Shown: in pieces, positions 36,867 to 49,010 of the stretch
Numbering within the stretch: position 1 is the first letter of the stretch
How the letters are laid out: each line of letters opens with the position of its first letter
Assembly (NCBI GenBank): GCA_030248065.1
Contig: JASAMV010003409.1
Location: forward strand, 1 to 51,621
Length of the DNA stretch: 51,621 bases
Reading direction: 5' to 3'
Source: Rhynchonema sp. JSB1_4
Taxonomy: Eukaryota; Nematoda; Chromadorea; Monhysterida; Xyalidae
Translations under genes and position numbers: made by a program
Notes under the pieces: model-generated
The model's database searches: none
What the model was told of the DNA's origin: nothing
What the model saw: the letters and a program-made list of their open reading frames with translations, nothing else

Positions 36867-38049
36867 TACCTATGTACCTGCACTTCACAACTGCAACTTC
36901 CCACATTAAAAGGTTGGAGGAGTACGAGTACTATGATCAGCACGATCTGATGTTACAACCGCGCAATATAAACGGACGACAGCTTGAAAAACCAATTAAT
37001 GTTCGGACTATCGCTCTCGGACTTCTGGCACGTGTTGCCGTCCGGTGCGATAGCTATGTTTTTTGGCATGTAGCTACTTTTTTCATGGAGCTACACAGTA
37101 CCGCGCAGGGTTGTTTCAAAAAAAGTGGTTAATTAAAAAATTTTAAAAAAAAATTTTTTTTTGAAACTCAGATTTTGCTTTTTTTTAATAAAAAAAAGTT
37201 GCCCAACATGGGCTGAAATGTCCAAAAATAGCCTTTTTCGAGGCAAAAAAATTGGCGCTTTTGTCTGTGAACGGGACAATTTTTCCAAAATCGCGCCTGC
37301 GGCGCCCTGTATGGTCCCCAAATCCGTACAGGGATGCGCGGGGCTGGTCTTTTAGAGTGATGTGGCACCGATAATGTACCACTGCATGCTAGTACACATG
37401 TGTATATATGCAGGTATGGTGCAAAACCGGGCGCGCAAAGTGCCGGGACGCGCGAATTAGCAGCATCACACACGTGCACCCGGCATGCTGGGTGCTGTCC
37501 GTTCTTTTAGTAAGTTGTCAAGTGGCCACACGCATGCACTGTTGATGTGTAACCCCATAAATTCTTCTGCACGTTGACTTGGCACGAAAATGCTTCAACA
37601 CGAAAGGAACAAACAAGCCAGCTGGGCACGTGTGTTTGAGCATAACGCGTGCTATACAGCCAGTGCGCAAGTGACTCGCTGCTGCTTCACAACAGCGTGC
37701 AATGACCAAGAAATATTTTTTGCCAAGTCAAGTCAAACCCGACCGCGACCAGATATGTACGCCCCGACGCCCGACCCGGATATCAGGCCAAAGGTATGAA
37801 TGTTATAGTTTTGTCACCTTGAAAGGCAGGCAATCAAGTCGGCACATAACACGATACTAAAAGCCATATGTTTATCCTCCAATAAAACTCTAAAAAAGTA
37901 AATTCAGACAAAAACTGAAGACAAAAGTGCACGTGTATTTCAGTTCTTGGCAGCATCACACACAATGAAAGAATCTAAACACCATAGAAAAATAAAATAA
38001 AAAGTCGCCTGAAAAAATACATAAATGTATCACACATCATTCATGTCAT

Positions 38050-38280
38050 GGGGTGATATTTTCGAAACGGTGTAAAGGTCAGTTGGGTGTAAAGGTCGGT
38101 GGAAAGCTCGGTCGACAGCTCAGTGTGATAGACCTCGGTGTAAACTTGAAACACTCCACGTTAATAACAGGCAATGTTTCACGTTTACACTGAGCTACAT
38201 ACGCCGACCGAGCTTTCGACCGAACTTTACGCCGACCTTTACACCCAACTGACCTTTACACCGTTTCGAAAATTCCACCC
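38050..38280. mobile_element. 231-bp palindromic MITE
   Basis: Long inverted arms containing TTTTCGAAACGGTGTAAAGG and TCAGTTGGGTGTAAAGGTCG, ends GGGGTGA and CCACCC. It lies about 65 bases beyond the PTDSS2 poly(A) signal. The arms cover most of its length. Confidence 0.78.
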
Positions 38281-38344
38281 AATGTCTGCAGTTATGTGCA
38301 AGAAGCTTGCCAGATAATATAAAGACGTAGCCATAAAACCGTCG

Positions 38345-38350
38345 TTTATT
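38345..38350 (-). terminator. Poly(A) signal of PTDSS2
   Basis: AATAAA on the minus strand, about 75 bases after the PTDSS2 stop at 38425-38427. Confidence 0.55.
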
Positions 38351-38424
38351 CGCTATCCAAAACCATAATTTCACATGAACCGTATCAGTATCTATACAAA
38401 AAAATATCAACATCTCTCACTGGG

Positions 38425-41400
38425 CTACCTTTCCCTGTCCAGGGTAACAGTATTCGTTGTGGGTGTTAATATCTGTTCGGGTTTTGGATCACTGGAAATT
38501 TGTAATATCACATTTATATCAGGCATGACGCTGCAGATTGTATCCGAATGTCTGAGCACGATAAAGGTGCACGTTACGATTAGAATTCCGACCCAAATCA
38601 ACAAAATCGTTTCCTCAGGCGGTTGTTGTATTGTCGGCCAGGCAAACTTGCAGATAAGCAGCACCTCTGTCAACATGATCAACAGGTACAGACGTGTCTG
38701 GATGCCGAAAGGATGCGATTTAGATGGACTGAAACTCGAAAAAGACTAGTTATGGTTTCGTGTCAAATTATTCAAACGATTAGTTTCGTTCAAATTATTT
38801 AGCCAGCGATTTTTGTTTTGTTTTTAGGCGATTTAAAAAAATGTTTCGCGCGTTTTCTGTTGGATGACAGCACAGTTTGGTGGTTGGCGCTGGCGGTAAC
38901 TGTGGGTAAAGGTAAGGGCGGGCCCAGGTTGAATACGGAAATCGGAATCCGGAAATATTTCCGGAGGACGAATTATTTTTGCATGTAAATGTTTGCGTTT
39001 TCCGGAAATATTTCCGGAGCCCGGAAATATTTTGTATTTTTGCATGCAAATTGTTTCCGGATTCCGGATGTAACCTAAGTTCGCCCTTCTATACACCAAC
39101 ATGAGCTCGACTGCGAAGGTGGTATGTATTCAAAACGAATAGAAAGAGAAATTTATCATGCTCCATTTTGTATTCTTCAATGTGTAACCTTTTCCATATC
39201 AGCAGCCATGTTTCACTATTCTGCCAGCTCGTAAATCGAGCTCGTGTTGGTAGTTTGCCTATATTTACCCAAAATCCTTGTTGCTTTTTTCATAACAGGT
39301 GAACCACAGAGCCATGAACGCATTACACTTCATGATTATGCAAATTCGAAACAATTCTGCTGCATCAATTTCTGCTGATGTTTCACGGGAGAATGACTAG
39401 CCTGGTACCGATGAAAGCAGTAATCCGTGCAAGTCAGTTGAATAAATATTTTACCGAAAATTATACTTGCGTATTTTTCCGCAAAATATATTTTTGGAAA
39501 AAAACCGTTTTTTTCCAAATATTTTTCCAGTACTTGAGGATACCCAAGGTCCAAAAACGCCTATTCTGGCGAAAATTTTGTCGGGAAATGGCCTGAAACA
39601 GGCTAAAAATGCACTTGGAGATTAAGAAGTGCTCATTTTTAACTGTTTACCACCGATTAACATTGGTTTTGACAACATCCTCTCGCAACCTTGGAAAATA
39701 TCTCGGAAATTTTTTTGGAAAAAAACTGTTTTTTTCCAAAAGTTGCCACTTGGAAAAATAAAAACGTATTTTTTCGAGCCTCTGAAAAAACGGTTTTTTT
39801 CGGAAAAAAGACGGGTTTTTCAAGTATACCGAAAATCACCAACTTTTCATGAAAATATCGATATGCCTCATCAGCGGACGCGGCGCCGGCCAAGATCAAT
39901 ATGAGAATGCGCGCCAAATTCAAAAAGTGATCGGCCGGAATCCAGAATATGAATTTTAGGTAAAACGAGTTCAATTCGACGAGTAATATCTGGAATTGGG
40001 CAAAATTTTCAAATATTTTTCTCTTCTGAAATACTCAAATGAAATTTTTTAAGTGAAAATCGGCACTGACCACAACAATAAGGGTCAGCAATGCGACGGT
40101 TTGCCAGAATCGGTCACTTTCCGAACTGTGGGATGAACTGAAAAGGAAAATGTATTTTTGCAACAAAAATTGAATTAGAAAAATTCCCGGCATACTTTTT
40201 GGTCCAATTCAACTGCGTGATACCGCACCATTGCAGTGTCTTCACGCCAAACAACATGCCGCAGGTGTTGCAAAGCAGCACATCAAGTATCCAGTGATCC
40301 CACCTGAGATCTGGCGCAGATTTTTATCGTTAATTTGAAAAAACACAAATGAAAAATAGAAAAATAGGTCGCTAACCAGCACTCATTGAAATTATGAAGC
40401 TGATGTTCAAGCGAATATTCGATCAGTTCGAACCCAACCGAAGTAATCAGCATAATGCGGACATCACGAATCAGTAGAGTCTGTCAATTGGTATTTTATT
40501 CATTTGCTCTGGCGGCTGTGAATCGGTTCTATTTTATATATCGTCCAAGAATTTTCCTGTCACTGCGTGAAACCTGCATTCAAACCTATGTCTCACAATA
40601 ACATATTCTAAAAACGGTGTTGTTGTCAAATTTCTGTTGTTTATTCTTGCGCCTTTGTGGCTATGCAAGGAATTGACGGAGTGAATCGGGCTTGCAAATC
40701 ACACCCTACTGGTCGTTCGCGCGTGAAACATCAGCAGCACGACTGTGTTTCGAAATGTTTCGTGACCATGAGTAGGTGCATACTGTGTTGTTGGAAATTA
40801 GTTCTCAAATAAAATAAACAAAACGGGTCCATGAAAAATCCGCAGTTCGTAAAACTAACCTTCAGCCAGAATCCCATAAAGTGCACAGCCACGAAACAGT
40901 CCAGCTTGTCCTTGATATTGTGCCAAGGGTCGACTTTGTGCGTCCAATCATAGACCAGGCAGTTTCCGCCATAGGCCTTCTCGGGTAAGGGACCCTCTAG
41001 ATTGGGGTCAAAGGTCGACAGCCAATGTCTGACGGTATCTACAGTCTGAAATGGAGAAAAAAATGGTAGCATTTACTATAATTATAGTCTTTCCGTTTTA
41101 TAACAGTCCAGAGGCGGTATACAGAAAATGTTTCAACGCCTTGAAAACAGCAGTCATCGTCGTGGATGATAACCAACAGGTCGACAACGTGGCTCGAAGC
41201 ATGCGTGTGACTTGATGGCTGCTGTTGCGATGAAACATTTGCTGTATACTTTGTTTGGACCGAGAATGAAATGAAGGACTATATGTTGTGGATCTGCTGG
41301 TTGACTTTTTTATAAGAACTCGGGTTGCCCTCCCGCCACAAGTCAGCGATGGGCATGATAACAAAGAAGTACTTAACGAAATAATGGTAGTAAAAGCCCC

Positions 41401-44400
41401 AGGCTTTCTATCTTGCCCTGATTGACTTGTGAAAAATAGTTCGCTAGATCTGCTGGGTGGGCTTTTTTGGACGCAATTTTACCGGAGGCGTTCGCACTGA
41501 CGAGCCCTGGCGCCTCGGTCTGTCTGCGAAAGCAGGGCCTAACAGACCAACATTACTGCACTCAGTACATTATGTATACTTATATTTGTACTGACTCGGA
41601 AGTCGGAACCTGAATACAGCACGTAACCGCAAACCATCTGATTGTGAATGGATTTAGGCTAAATGAAACAGATTAGATTTCAGTCAGATGAACTGGCTTA
41701 GATGTTGATCTGCATTGCATAGCACTCGTTTCTTCCACTAAATAATGATGAGAACCAAAGTTACCGTAGTAATTCATCTGGTTTGTTTTTACGATCGCTA
41801 GAAAGGCTGAAACACGAATGGGCAAAACAGCAGGCGTGTAGGGTAGCGACGCCCAGCGGGCGCCGGAATATTGCAACGGTTTTTTCCACATCAACGCGGT
41901 CGGAGCCCATAAACATGACGCGAAACTTCTTGTTTCTCCCCATTGTACCGTCATAAGCATACGGTTAGACTTGTTTCTCTCCATTGTACCATCAGAAGTA
42001 TGTACATACACACAGTTACATCAATTTGGGGATGTTGCAAAATTCCGTGAGCCTGTTTAGGCTCTTTTTTCCTAGTTTGTACTGACTCGGAAGACGGAAC
42101 CTGAATGCAGCACGTAACCGCAAACACTCTGTTGCCACAAGAATATAATAATAATATAGTAATATTCTAAATTCGCTGCCCTAAACAATAAAATACGCCC
42201 AACAGTTGATGTCAAGTTCTTCACCCGAACGCTAACCACGCGCAGTTCTGAAACATATCGCACAGCTGCCTGGCTGGCTCGCAAGCGGCACGCGTTTGTG
42301 TTGCCCGAATGTTTCAAAAGTTGATTTTCGGGTTTAGATGACATTAACTATGGGGTGCACTTTACTATGCGGCAGCGAATTTAGAAATTTACTATAAAAG
42401 TCAAAGAGTCCGAGCGAATTTTCTGAAATGAATTTTATCCCGTCGCCGAACCTGAGTCATTGTGAGCACCAGAACGATTTCGTAGCTCGCCGACGCCCAG
42501 AACACGAGTTGTTTGCCAAGACTGTTTGACGTTGACGTTGTTTGCGGAACATTTGATGGTTTGAGCAAGTGAATCGCAGCCGCAATGGATAATAGTGGAA
42601 GGATGAAGCTGAAAAATGGCCAGAACACTGTGTACATACTTCGATTTCGGCGGTTCTGTTTTTTTATATATATGTATATATATATTTCATATATTAATTC
42701 TGCAACCGAGTATGATGACCGGCTGACGGTGCCCAGGCCATCGCCAGTGCAGGAATAGCTGGAAACAATTTCGAATTCTCGCGAAAAACAAAATTCAAAA
42801 ACTGAAGACACCAATGCGCATGATAACGGACTACGAACCCAGCAAAAATCGCACAAACCTTATCATATCGAGTCCCATCATTTCATAAATCTGCCAACCC
42901 AATGGTACACCAACGCCGATGGCTATGAACAGCAGGCCAGTGTGTAGACTAGAGCTGCATAATAGAAACTTGGGGTTTCATAGAGAAATCGAACAAGCGA
43001 CTTATCGTGCGCCATGCATGTTAATCAGAGTCGTGAACATAAGTGTGTCTGGGGATATGTAGAATTGAAAAAGTGCACTGCTGACAATACATGCACGGGA
43101 GTACGCGGCACGATAAAATCTTGACCAAAATTTGTGTGTGCTGGTATTGGTCGCACAATGGCTATATAAGAATCCATCCAAAAATTTTCCTGAATGGTAA
43201 AGCACGTCTCGCTGCAGATCACAAGCGTTCTATTATTATTTTTCCAAAACATTTCTGCCGATATCACGCTCACTGTGTTCAAGCAGCTTCACTGAAATAT
43301 CGCCAGAAATATTTTGGAAAAAATGTGAATAGAATGCTCGAGATCTGCAGCGAGACGTGCCTTACCATTCAGGAAATTTTTTTAGATGGATTCTTACATT
43401 GCATAGTCATTGTGCGACCAATACACGAATGGTTCAAGCTCATAGCAGAACTACATATTCGCCATACATTTCTGACAAGAATGACTTGAAAACACAGTGG
43501 AATATTTCTATCACTTTTTTATCCCGGTTTCCGACTAGAGACTGGTTTCTGGCTTCTCATACATAATGAATGGGCGTTACCAGTTATATTGGGTAAGGTG
43601 GTGGGGAATTCATGCGGTATAATGTCAGATAAAATTTTCAGAACCTTTCCTTTCGAAAAGAGGTTTTGAACCCAACAACACTTTGTTTATACTTCAAGAG
43701 TCCAAGAACAATGGTCACGTTAAGCTTGGTTGGCTCTGACGTCATGAGTCAAGCAAAAGACGTCTAAATTGTGTCTAAAAATAGTAGATATGGACTAAAG
43801 ACACACACACAGTGGCAGCACAAATAATGCTTGAGAAACTAAACTGGGTTGTTGCTTAAACTTGCTAACTAGACAACATAAACATGCGCATTGCTGCATG
43901 CGGCTCTAGTTGCGTCATCAGGAATATTGTCTGGATAATGCTGATGTTATGCTGGTGCCTGATCTTCAAAGGACATGCGAGCAATTTTAAGTGAGATTCA
44001 TTGTTCCTTGATCAACTCATGCTAAATGAATATAGTCTCAGAATTACCTACACATTCCATTGCAAAAGCGCGCGCATAAACCAATTTCGCAATCAAGGAA
44101 AAAGACTTGAAAATTGAGCGTACTGTGTACGTATATGGGTCCCTGTGCGAACGACCCACATTCGTAGGACACTGACTTCCGAGGGAAAGTGACAAAATGG
44201 ACTTCCACACTGATGGAACATAAACAAAGTTTATGCATCTATTTTCAAAGTCGAACTTTTCCCTAAAAAATATCTTGAAAACCGCGATGATCAAACCTGC
44301 TAAAATGTCCTTCGGTTGACGTGACTGGATCATCTGATGTTTCACAAATTGATGTGGACGCAATACTCATGTTGCTGATATTGTTTGCAATAAACTCCTT

Positions 44401-44433
44401 GTTGTTATTGCAGTCCTGTTCGGGTGTATTCAT
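38425..44433 (-). CDS. PTDSS2: Phosphatidylserine synthase 2-like, 9 exons
   Basis: ER multipass enzyme that makes phosphatidylserine by base exchange; PTDSS2 uses phosphatidylethanolamine. Exons (minus): 44433-44297, 42954-42859, 42638-42452, 41045-40860, 40480-40377, 40303-40196, 40137-40071, 39989-39844, 38728-38425; phases agree, 444 residues (human 487). Matches in order: TM1 ([14 protein letters not shown]), TM2-3, [89 protein letters not shown], and a final TM with TEVLLIC. Exon 2's and exon 8's donors were chosen by phase. Odd: between exons 6 and 7, separated by a 58-base intron, about 25-30 residues containing the family's QFTPxSW segment are missing. A GTAGCC donor overlaps the stop, so a further exon is possible. 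Exon 1 is a polar N-terminus with no strong family match, joined by phase. Confidence 0.94.
38916..39086. mobile_element. 171-bp MITE, TTTCCGGAAATA family
   Basis: Same length and structure as 8937-9107, ends GGGCGGGCCCAGGTTGAAT and complement of GGGCGAACTTAGGTT. Left flank TAA, right flank TTC. Lies in PTDSS2 intron 8. Confidence 0.82.
41591..42129. repeat. Dispersed ~50-bp duplication in PTDSS2 intron 3
   Basis: TTTGTACTGACTCGGAAG followed by CGGAACCTGAAT and CAGCACGTAACCGCAAAC occurs at 41587-41636 and again at 42076-42126 with three differences. Between them, a separate 46-bp tandem duplication (TTGTTTCTC-CCATTGTACC) sits at 41930-42000. Confidence 0.6.
43147..43421. mobile_element. TA-flanked MITE, family T, copy 4 with a different interior
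   Basis: Outer ends TTGGTCGCACAATGGCTATA and complement match the other family T copies and TA flanks both sides, but the interior is a long perfect-looking palindrome with TTTTCCTGAATGGTAAAGCA and complement. In PTDSS2 intron 1. Confidence 0.82.
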
Positions 44434-47400
44434 GTTGTCGCGTCTGTTATTTTTTGTGCTGAACGAGGCTTCATTAATATTCTTGGAGAACACAGGAATG
44501 AGAAAACATGTTTCGATCTAAATTTATGCCGTAAGAAATACAGCAAGTGGAAAAGAACTTCTCTGCGTTTCAACAAATCCGAAAGTTACACAACATCTCA
44601 ATCGAAACCTGCAAGCCAGGCAAAGCATAAACAGACACGTGTAGCAGCAACACATTTTGGTCTTGAACAAAGTCGCAGAATCGACGTCAGGTTTTTGACA
44701 GAGATGAACAACGCGAACCCAAACAAATTTGAGCGCTAAATGGGTGTCGGAGAAAATTCCGGAGCCGCGTTACGGTTCACAACGTTGGTTCTTGGAACAG
44801 TTTTCGGCACAAAAAAGCTTGATGTGGAAGAAGTTGCATATGAATAATGTTGGTGCTCACAGAACGCGCAACACTGCGCTTTTCGTGTTGAATACACGGT
44901 TTTTCTATCCGCTTGATGCCTGAAATTCAGGACGTTGGCTAAAATGGCGATGAAAAAACGACAATTAATGGAAAAAATTTAAGTGGAGCGATTGTGAGGG
45001 AAACTTAATTCAATGCGCGCTACAGCTGAAAAGCCGCTGGCAATTCACAGGCTAGAAATGCGAAATCAGGGCCTGAAAAAATGCGTCTTCGCTAGTTTAT
45101 CCCATAAACCTTCAGAAATGGTCAACAATAACCGGTGAATAAGCTATGAGACACCCGTTCGCAAAGAAAGTTCAGCTTAGGATAATTTATCACCCAATAG
45201 TGATAGTGTTTATATGACGCAAATGGCGGGTATCTGAGCTGAGCACTAATATTTGCTAATTTGCTTCTGAAACCGGTCATACAGGGCTTTGCAAAATCAC
45301 TACACCCAGTTTTTGAATCACATAAACGATGCGAGATAGGGTTTAAATAACGTTTTTCTTTCTCAAACCATATTGTGCTACGCAGTAAGAAAATTTCCTT
45401 TTGTTCCTTGTAATATATGTTGCTTTCCCATTTTCACCAAATAACCGTTTTTAGAAATTGCTACACCTACTGTACATGTAATAGTTGCACGCATTACACA
45501 AATTGAAACCGTGTGAGTACCGGGAGCTATAAAACGAACTTGCGCATATAGGCGTAAACTGTACTAAAGTATAGGCACAACGTCACGTGCTCCTAATCAG
45601 TAACAAGATTCTGGCACATATAAACAAGAGAAAGGAGAACCAAACTAACTGATAAACAACGTGGCGACGGCAAAGACAAAGCATCTTTTTTGTCGAAAAC
45701 TTGAGTTCCACAAAAAGATGGTGCGTTATTTTCAAGACACAACATTAAGCGTGCCCAAAATTTGCATCCAACAACATTTTCAAAGGCACGTGGTTTTCAA
45801 TTCGGACTATTCATATACTTACTGTATGTATACGAACAGCACACGCAGGATCTTCGCCTCATCAAGGAAAAACAGGGAAGACAGCATTCTTCCGAGCTTG
45901 GGCTTCAAAAGCCGCAGTATTTAACCTCAGATAGGCATTAAAGGTCGAAATGGATGGACATCGGTCTGACTGCGAAAGCAGCGGGAAGCATAGACTAACA
46001 TTACTCAGTATACGTTGACAGGATAAGAATAAGAAATTTCTGGTGAAGCCCTAAAGCGACCACTGCAGCACCTTATGTTTCGATCGACCTTGCAAGTCGT
46101 TTGGGACATTTTGGCGTTTTGGAATGTGCGCTTCGTCCCTGGGCTCCGCGGGCGCAAACCAAGGGTTAGACGGCAGGAGCGCCAGTGATCAACGCGTTAT
46201 GCGTGCCGTAAGCACAGCAGGCACAACTTTTGATGTCATGCTTGTTAACAGTGATTTTTCAAGATCCTTCACTATAGAAACGAGAAGAAGAACTTCATAC
46301 GGTGAAACCTCCACATATATGTACATAGTGAACCTCTACCTACATATGTATATATGTGCCAAAAGTGAATTCCTCCACACGGTAAAACGTTCAATCGGTC
46401 CCCAAACTATGTTCCTGATGTTCGTTCCTGTTATGTTCCTGGTGATCCAGTGAATATTCTTGATAGATTGATGTGAAAATATAGAACAGAAGTTGTAGGA
46501 GTACAAACGTTATGTGTTGTGCTTGCTGTAGCAGCATGTACAGTATGTATGTATGTATAAATACGTATGGGTAGGTGTGCTGCAAACACGTGGTACAGTG
46601 CAGAATAATAATAATAATAACAACGTCAACAAAACTATATACAATGTTGTGTACCACCGTCATCAATACCCAAGTAAATCGGACCTGTTTTATGCTTCGT
46701 ACGCAAAAACAGCTGCCAAAAGTGTATATACGGCACTAAAAAGTCATTTTAAAATATTTATTATATTCTGGCATCACTACAGCAATTGCATTACCGAAAT
46801 TTGCGCACGTTTGAAAAAAGCTTACCGGTAATATTTACAATCGCTGCGCGCTGGTGTGGCGCATATAAAACTTTTGGTTTATTTTTCAGATTATTACTTG
46901 TAATGTCAGTCGTATAGCTATCGATACATTATTGCAGGTAAGCAGTACGTGGTTGATTCTAGAAAGTTCGCTGAACAAAGTTTTCTTACGTTTGCGCGAC
47001 TATAAGTTCGTAAACATATTGGAAACGGCGGCATATAAACACACTGGGAGCAGCCATCCTACAGGGCGTGTTGCCAAAGTTTGAAAACAGCCGGTGCTGA
47101 AGCGCATTGCATGGTCTTGCGTTGGAAAATTGCATGTGAAAACAGACACATTTTTTCGTTTTCGACGGAAAACTAACAGTGGATAAAATTGAATTCAGCC
47201 CCCTCGGGTATAACAACAGGTCGCCGACAATGGTTTTCGTTCGGCGCTGTGCTCGAAATGATTCAAATGACGGGCTTGAAGCTGCCCAAAACCGAAAAAA
47301 TGTGCTGAAAATCTGATTGATACAAACGCAGTCCTTGTGGTAAACTCAACATGTGCCGGTGAACTACCGGGTTCTCGACTTATTTATTCATTTCTTTCTT

Positions 47401-48336
47401 GGGATTTGAAAACAAAAACAGATTCAGACTTGAAAACCATGTGCACGCAAACAGTAGGAGAAAGATGAGTTATACAGGTGACCTAAGGCGCAACCAGGGT
47501 TGGGCAAAAAAACGACGGCGTTTTTTCTTTAAAAAAACGTCTAGGTCATTTTTCGTTTTTTTTAAATCCTGAATTTCCTTGATTTTCCCTGATTTTTCAG
47601 GGAAAGTAATCTAATTTTCAAGGAAAATCAATTTTTTGTCTTCAAAAAATTTTCGACCAATTTTTACTTTGTCGAGATACGTCGATACACGGAGTTTGAC
47701 TTTCAATGATGACCCCGGCCAAAGTTAGTCCCATGATGCGGGTCTGATATGGGATCTTAACAATTCGCTAGAACAGGGTTGAAACCCGATTATTTTGCCT
47801 CAGAACACATAGAATTACTTCATTTAGCCACGTTTTCTTCCCAACATGAGCGTTTTCCAATTTTTTTGGGGGTATATTTTGGTCATCTGGGCGTTTTAAA
47901 AAAACGTTTTTAAAAAAAACGTTTTAAAAAACGATTTTTTGAGAAAAAAAAACGTTTTTTGCCCAACCCTGGGCGCAAGACATTCAACGGGCGCGGCCTC
48001 GGAGAGAAACCAAAAGCTCAGTCAAAGACAGCGAGCCCCTTGATACGCATAGTGGTGTGACCACTTCCATTTTTGATGCGAACGCGTGAACAAGCGAATG
48101 TAAATGAAACCAAAACACAGAATTTTCGGCAAGAGTCAGTCAGCAGACATAAAACCGTAAATAACCACTGAGACTTGCAGGACGTCCAGCTGATTAAACA
48201 TGGTCTTGTCCGGTGTTTCACTCTTTCATAATACCATGCCAAGCACGAGCTAAAGAGCAAGCTAGTAAATCACGATTGAAAAAGCCGAACCGCAGTTGTT
48301 TCCGATTTATTCCAGATTTTTGTGGTAACAATCTAC
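44434..48336. other. 3.9 kb upstream of PTDSS2, no supported gene
   Basis: Should contain the PTDSS2 promoter and any 5' UTR exon. Short open frames only. Holds the hAT-like element 47495-47971, a TATGTA-rich microsatellite zone (46310-46560) and an ATA triplet run near 46605. A segment at 45962-46015 repeats one at 41516-41590 (CTGCGAAAGCAG then CTAACATTAC). Confidence 0.5.
47495..47971. mobile_element. hAT-like MITE with CAGGGTTGGGC ends
   Basis: 477 bp, ends CAGGGTTGGGCAAAAAAACG and complement, flanked by GGCGCAAC and GGCGCAAG (7 of 8). Interior of A-runs, T-runs and aaaaacgttttt palindromes. No coding capacity. Confidence 0.82.
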
Positions 48337-49010
48337 TTAAGGTGGAGTTATACTCAGGTACAAAGCCTTTTGGAGACAAACTGTCTTCATGTCTACAATG
48401 CAGACATGAAGACAAAAAGGTACAATGTACCAAGGTTTGGAGACAAGGAAGGTACAAGGCTTTGAAGACAAAACGTGGTACAACCAAGAAATGAAAGAAA
48501 GAGAATAAGAAAACGGAATTTACCTAAAAATTGTTGGATGACGAAAAACTGTCAATTTAATGAATTGTTGAGTAGCGTGTGGAATTAAACTGATTAAATA
48601 TGTCATTGTAAACTTTCACTATCGTTCGGAACCACCAAGGAATTTTGTTAGTGGTTGGACCCCAGCAAGAAACAATGTTGCCCATCAGCTGCTGTCAGTG
48701 GGGAGCATTCTGCTCCAAATATCCTGATAGAGTTGATGTGCTACATTAGTTTTTGCTTCAAAAAATGTGCAGCTATGTATTATTCAGTCCGAAATCGAAA
48801 AACTTCTTCAAAACAATGCCACGCGACACAAATAGTGAGGTTGGTCTTCTATTTTTTTCGGGGCAGGAGCGTTTTATGGGTTGTAGGAGCATTTATATCT
48901 TGTTACTTCTTTTAGGTTGCGATGTTTACGATTTAGTATCAACATTTTCTATTTTTCTGACTCAAATCACACCCGTAAAGTCTTCTTTAGGCTCCAAAAA
49001 TGGGGGGAGT

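Larger units (their letters stand above)
35087..38344. other. 3.3 kb between LMO stop and PTDSS2 3' end
   Basis: Convergent 3' ends. No AATAAA close to the proposed LMO stop; AATAAA-like hexamers occur near 36001 and 36515. Contains repeats at 35307-35957, 36588-36866 and 38050-38280, plus a partial element starting CAGGGTTGTTTC near 37102. An open segment from about 36932 to 37132 is a possible alternative last LMO exon (HDLMLQPRNINGRQ). Confidence 0.45.

Noticed and set aside
41098..41364. 88-codon minus-strand frame inside PTDSS2 intron 3
   Set aside because: No match to PTDSS2; exons 3 and 4 join in phase without it.
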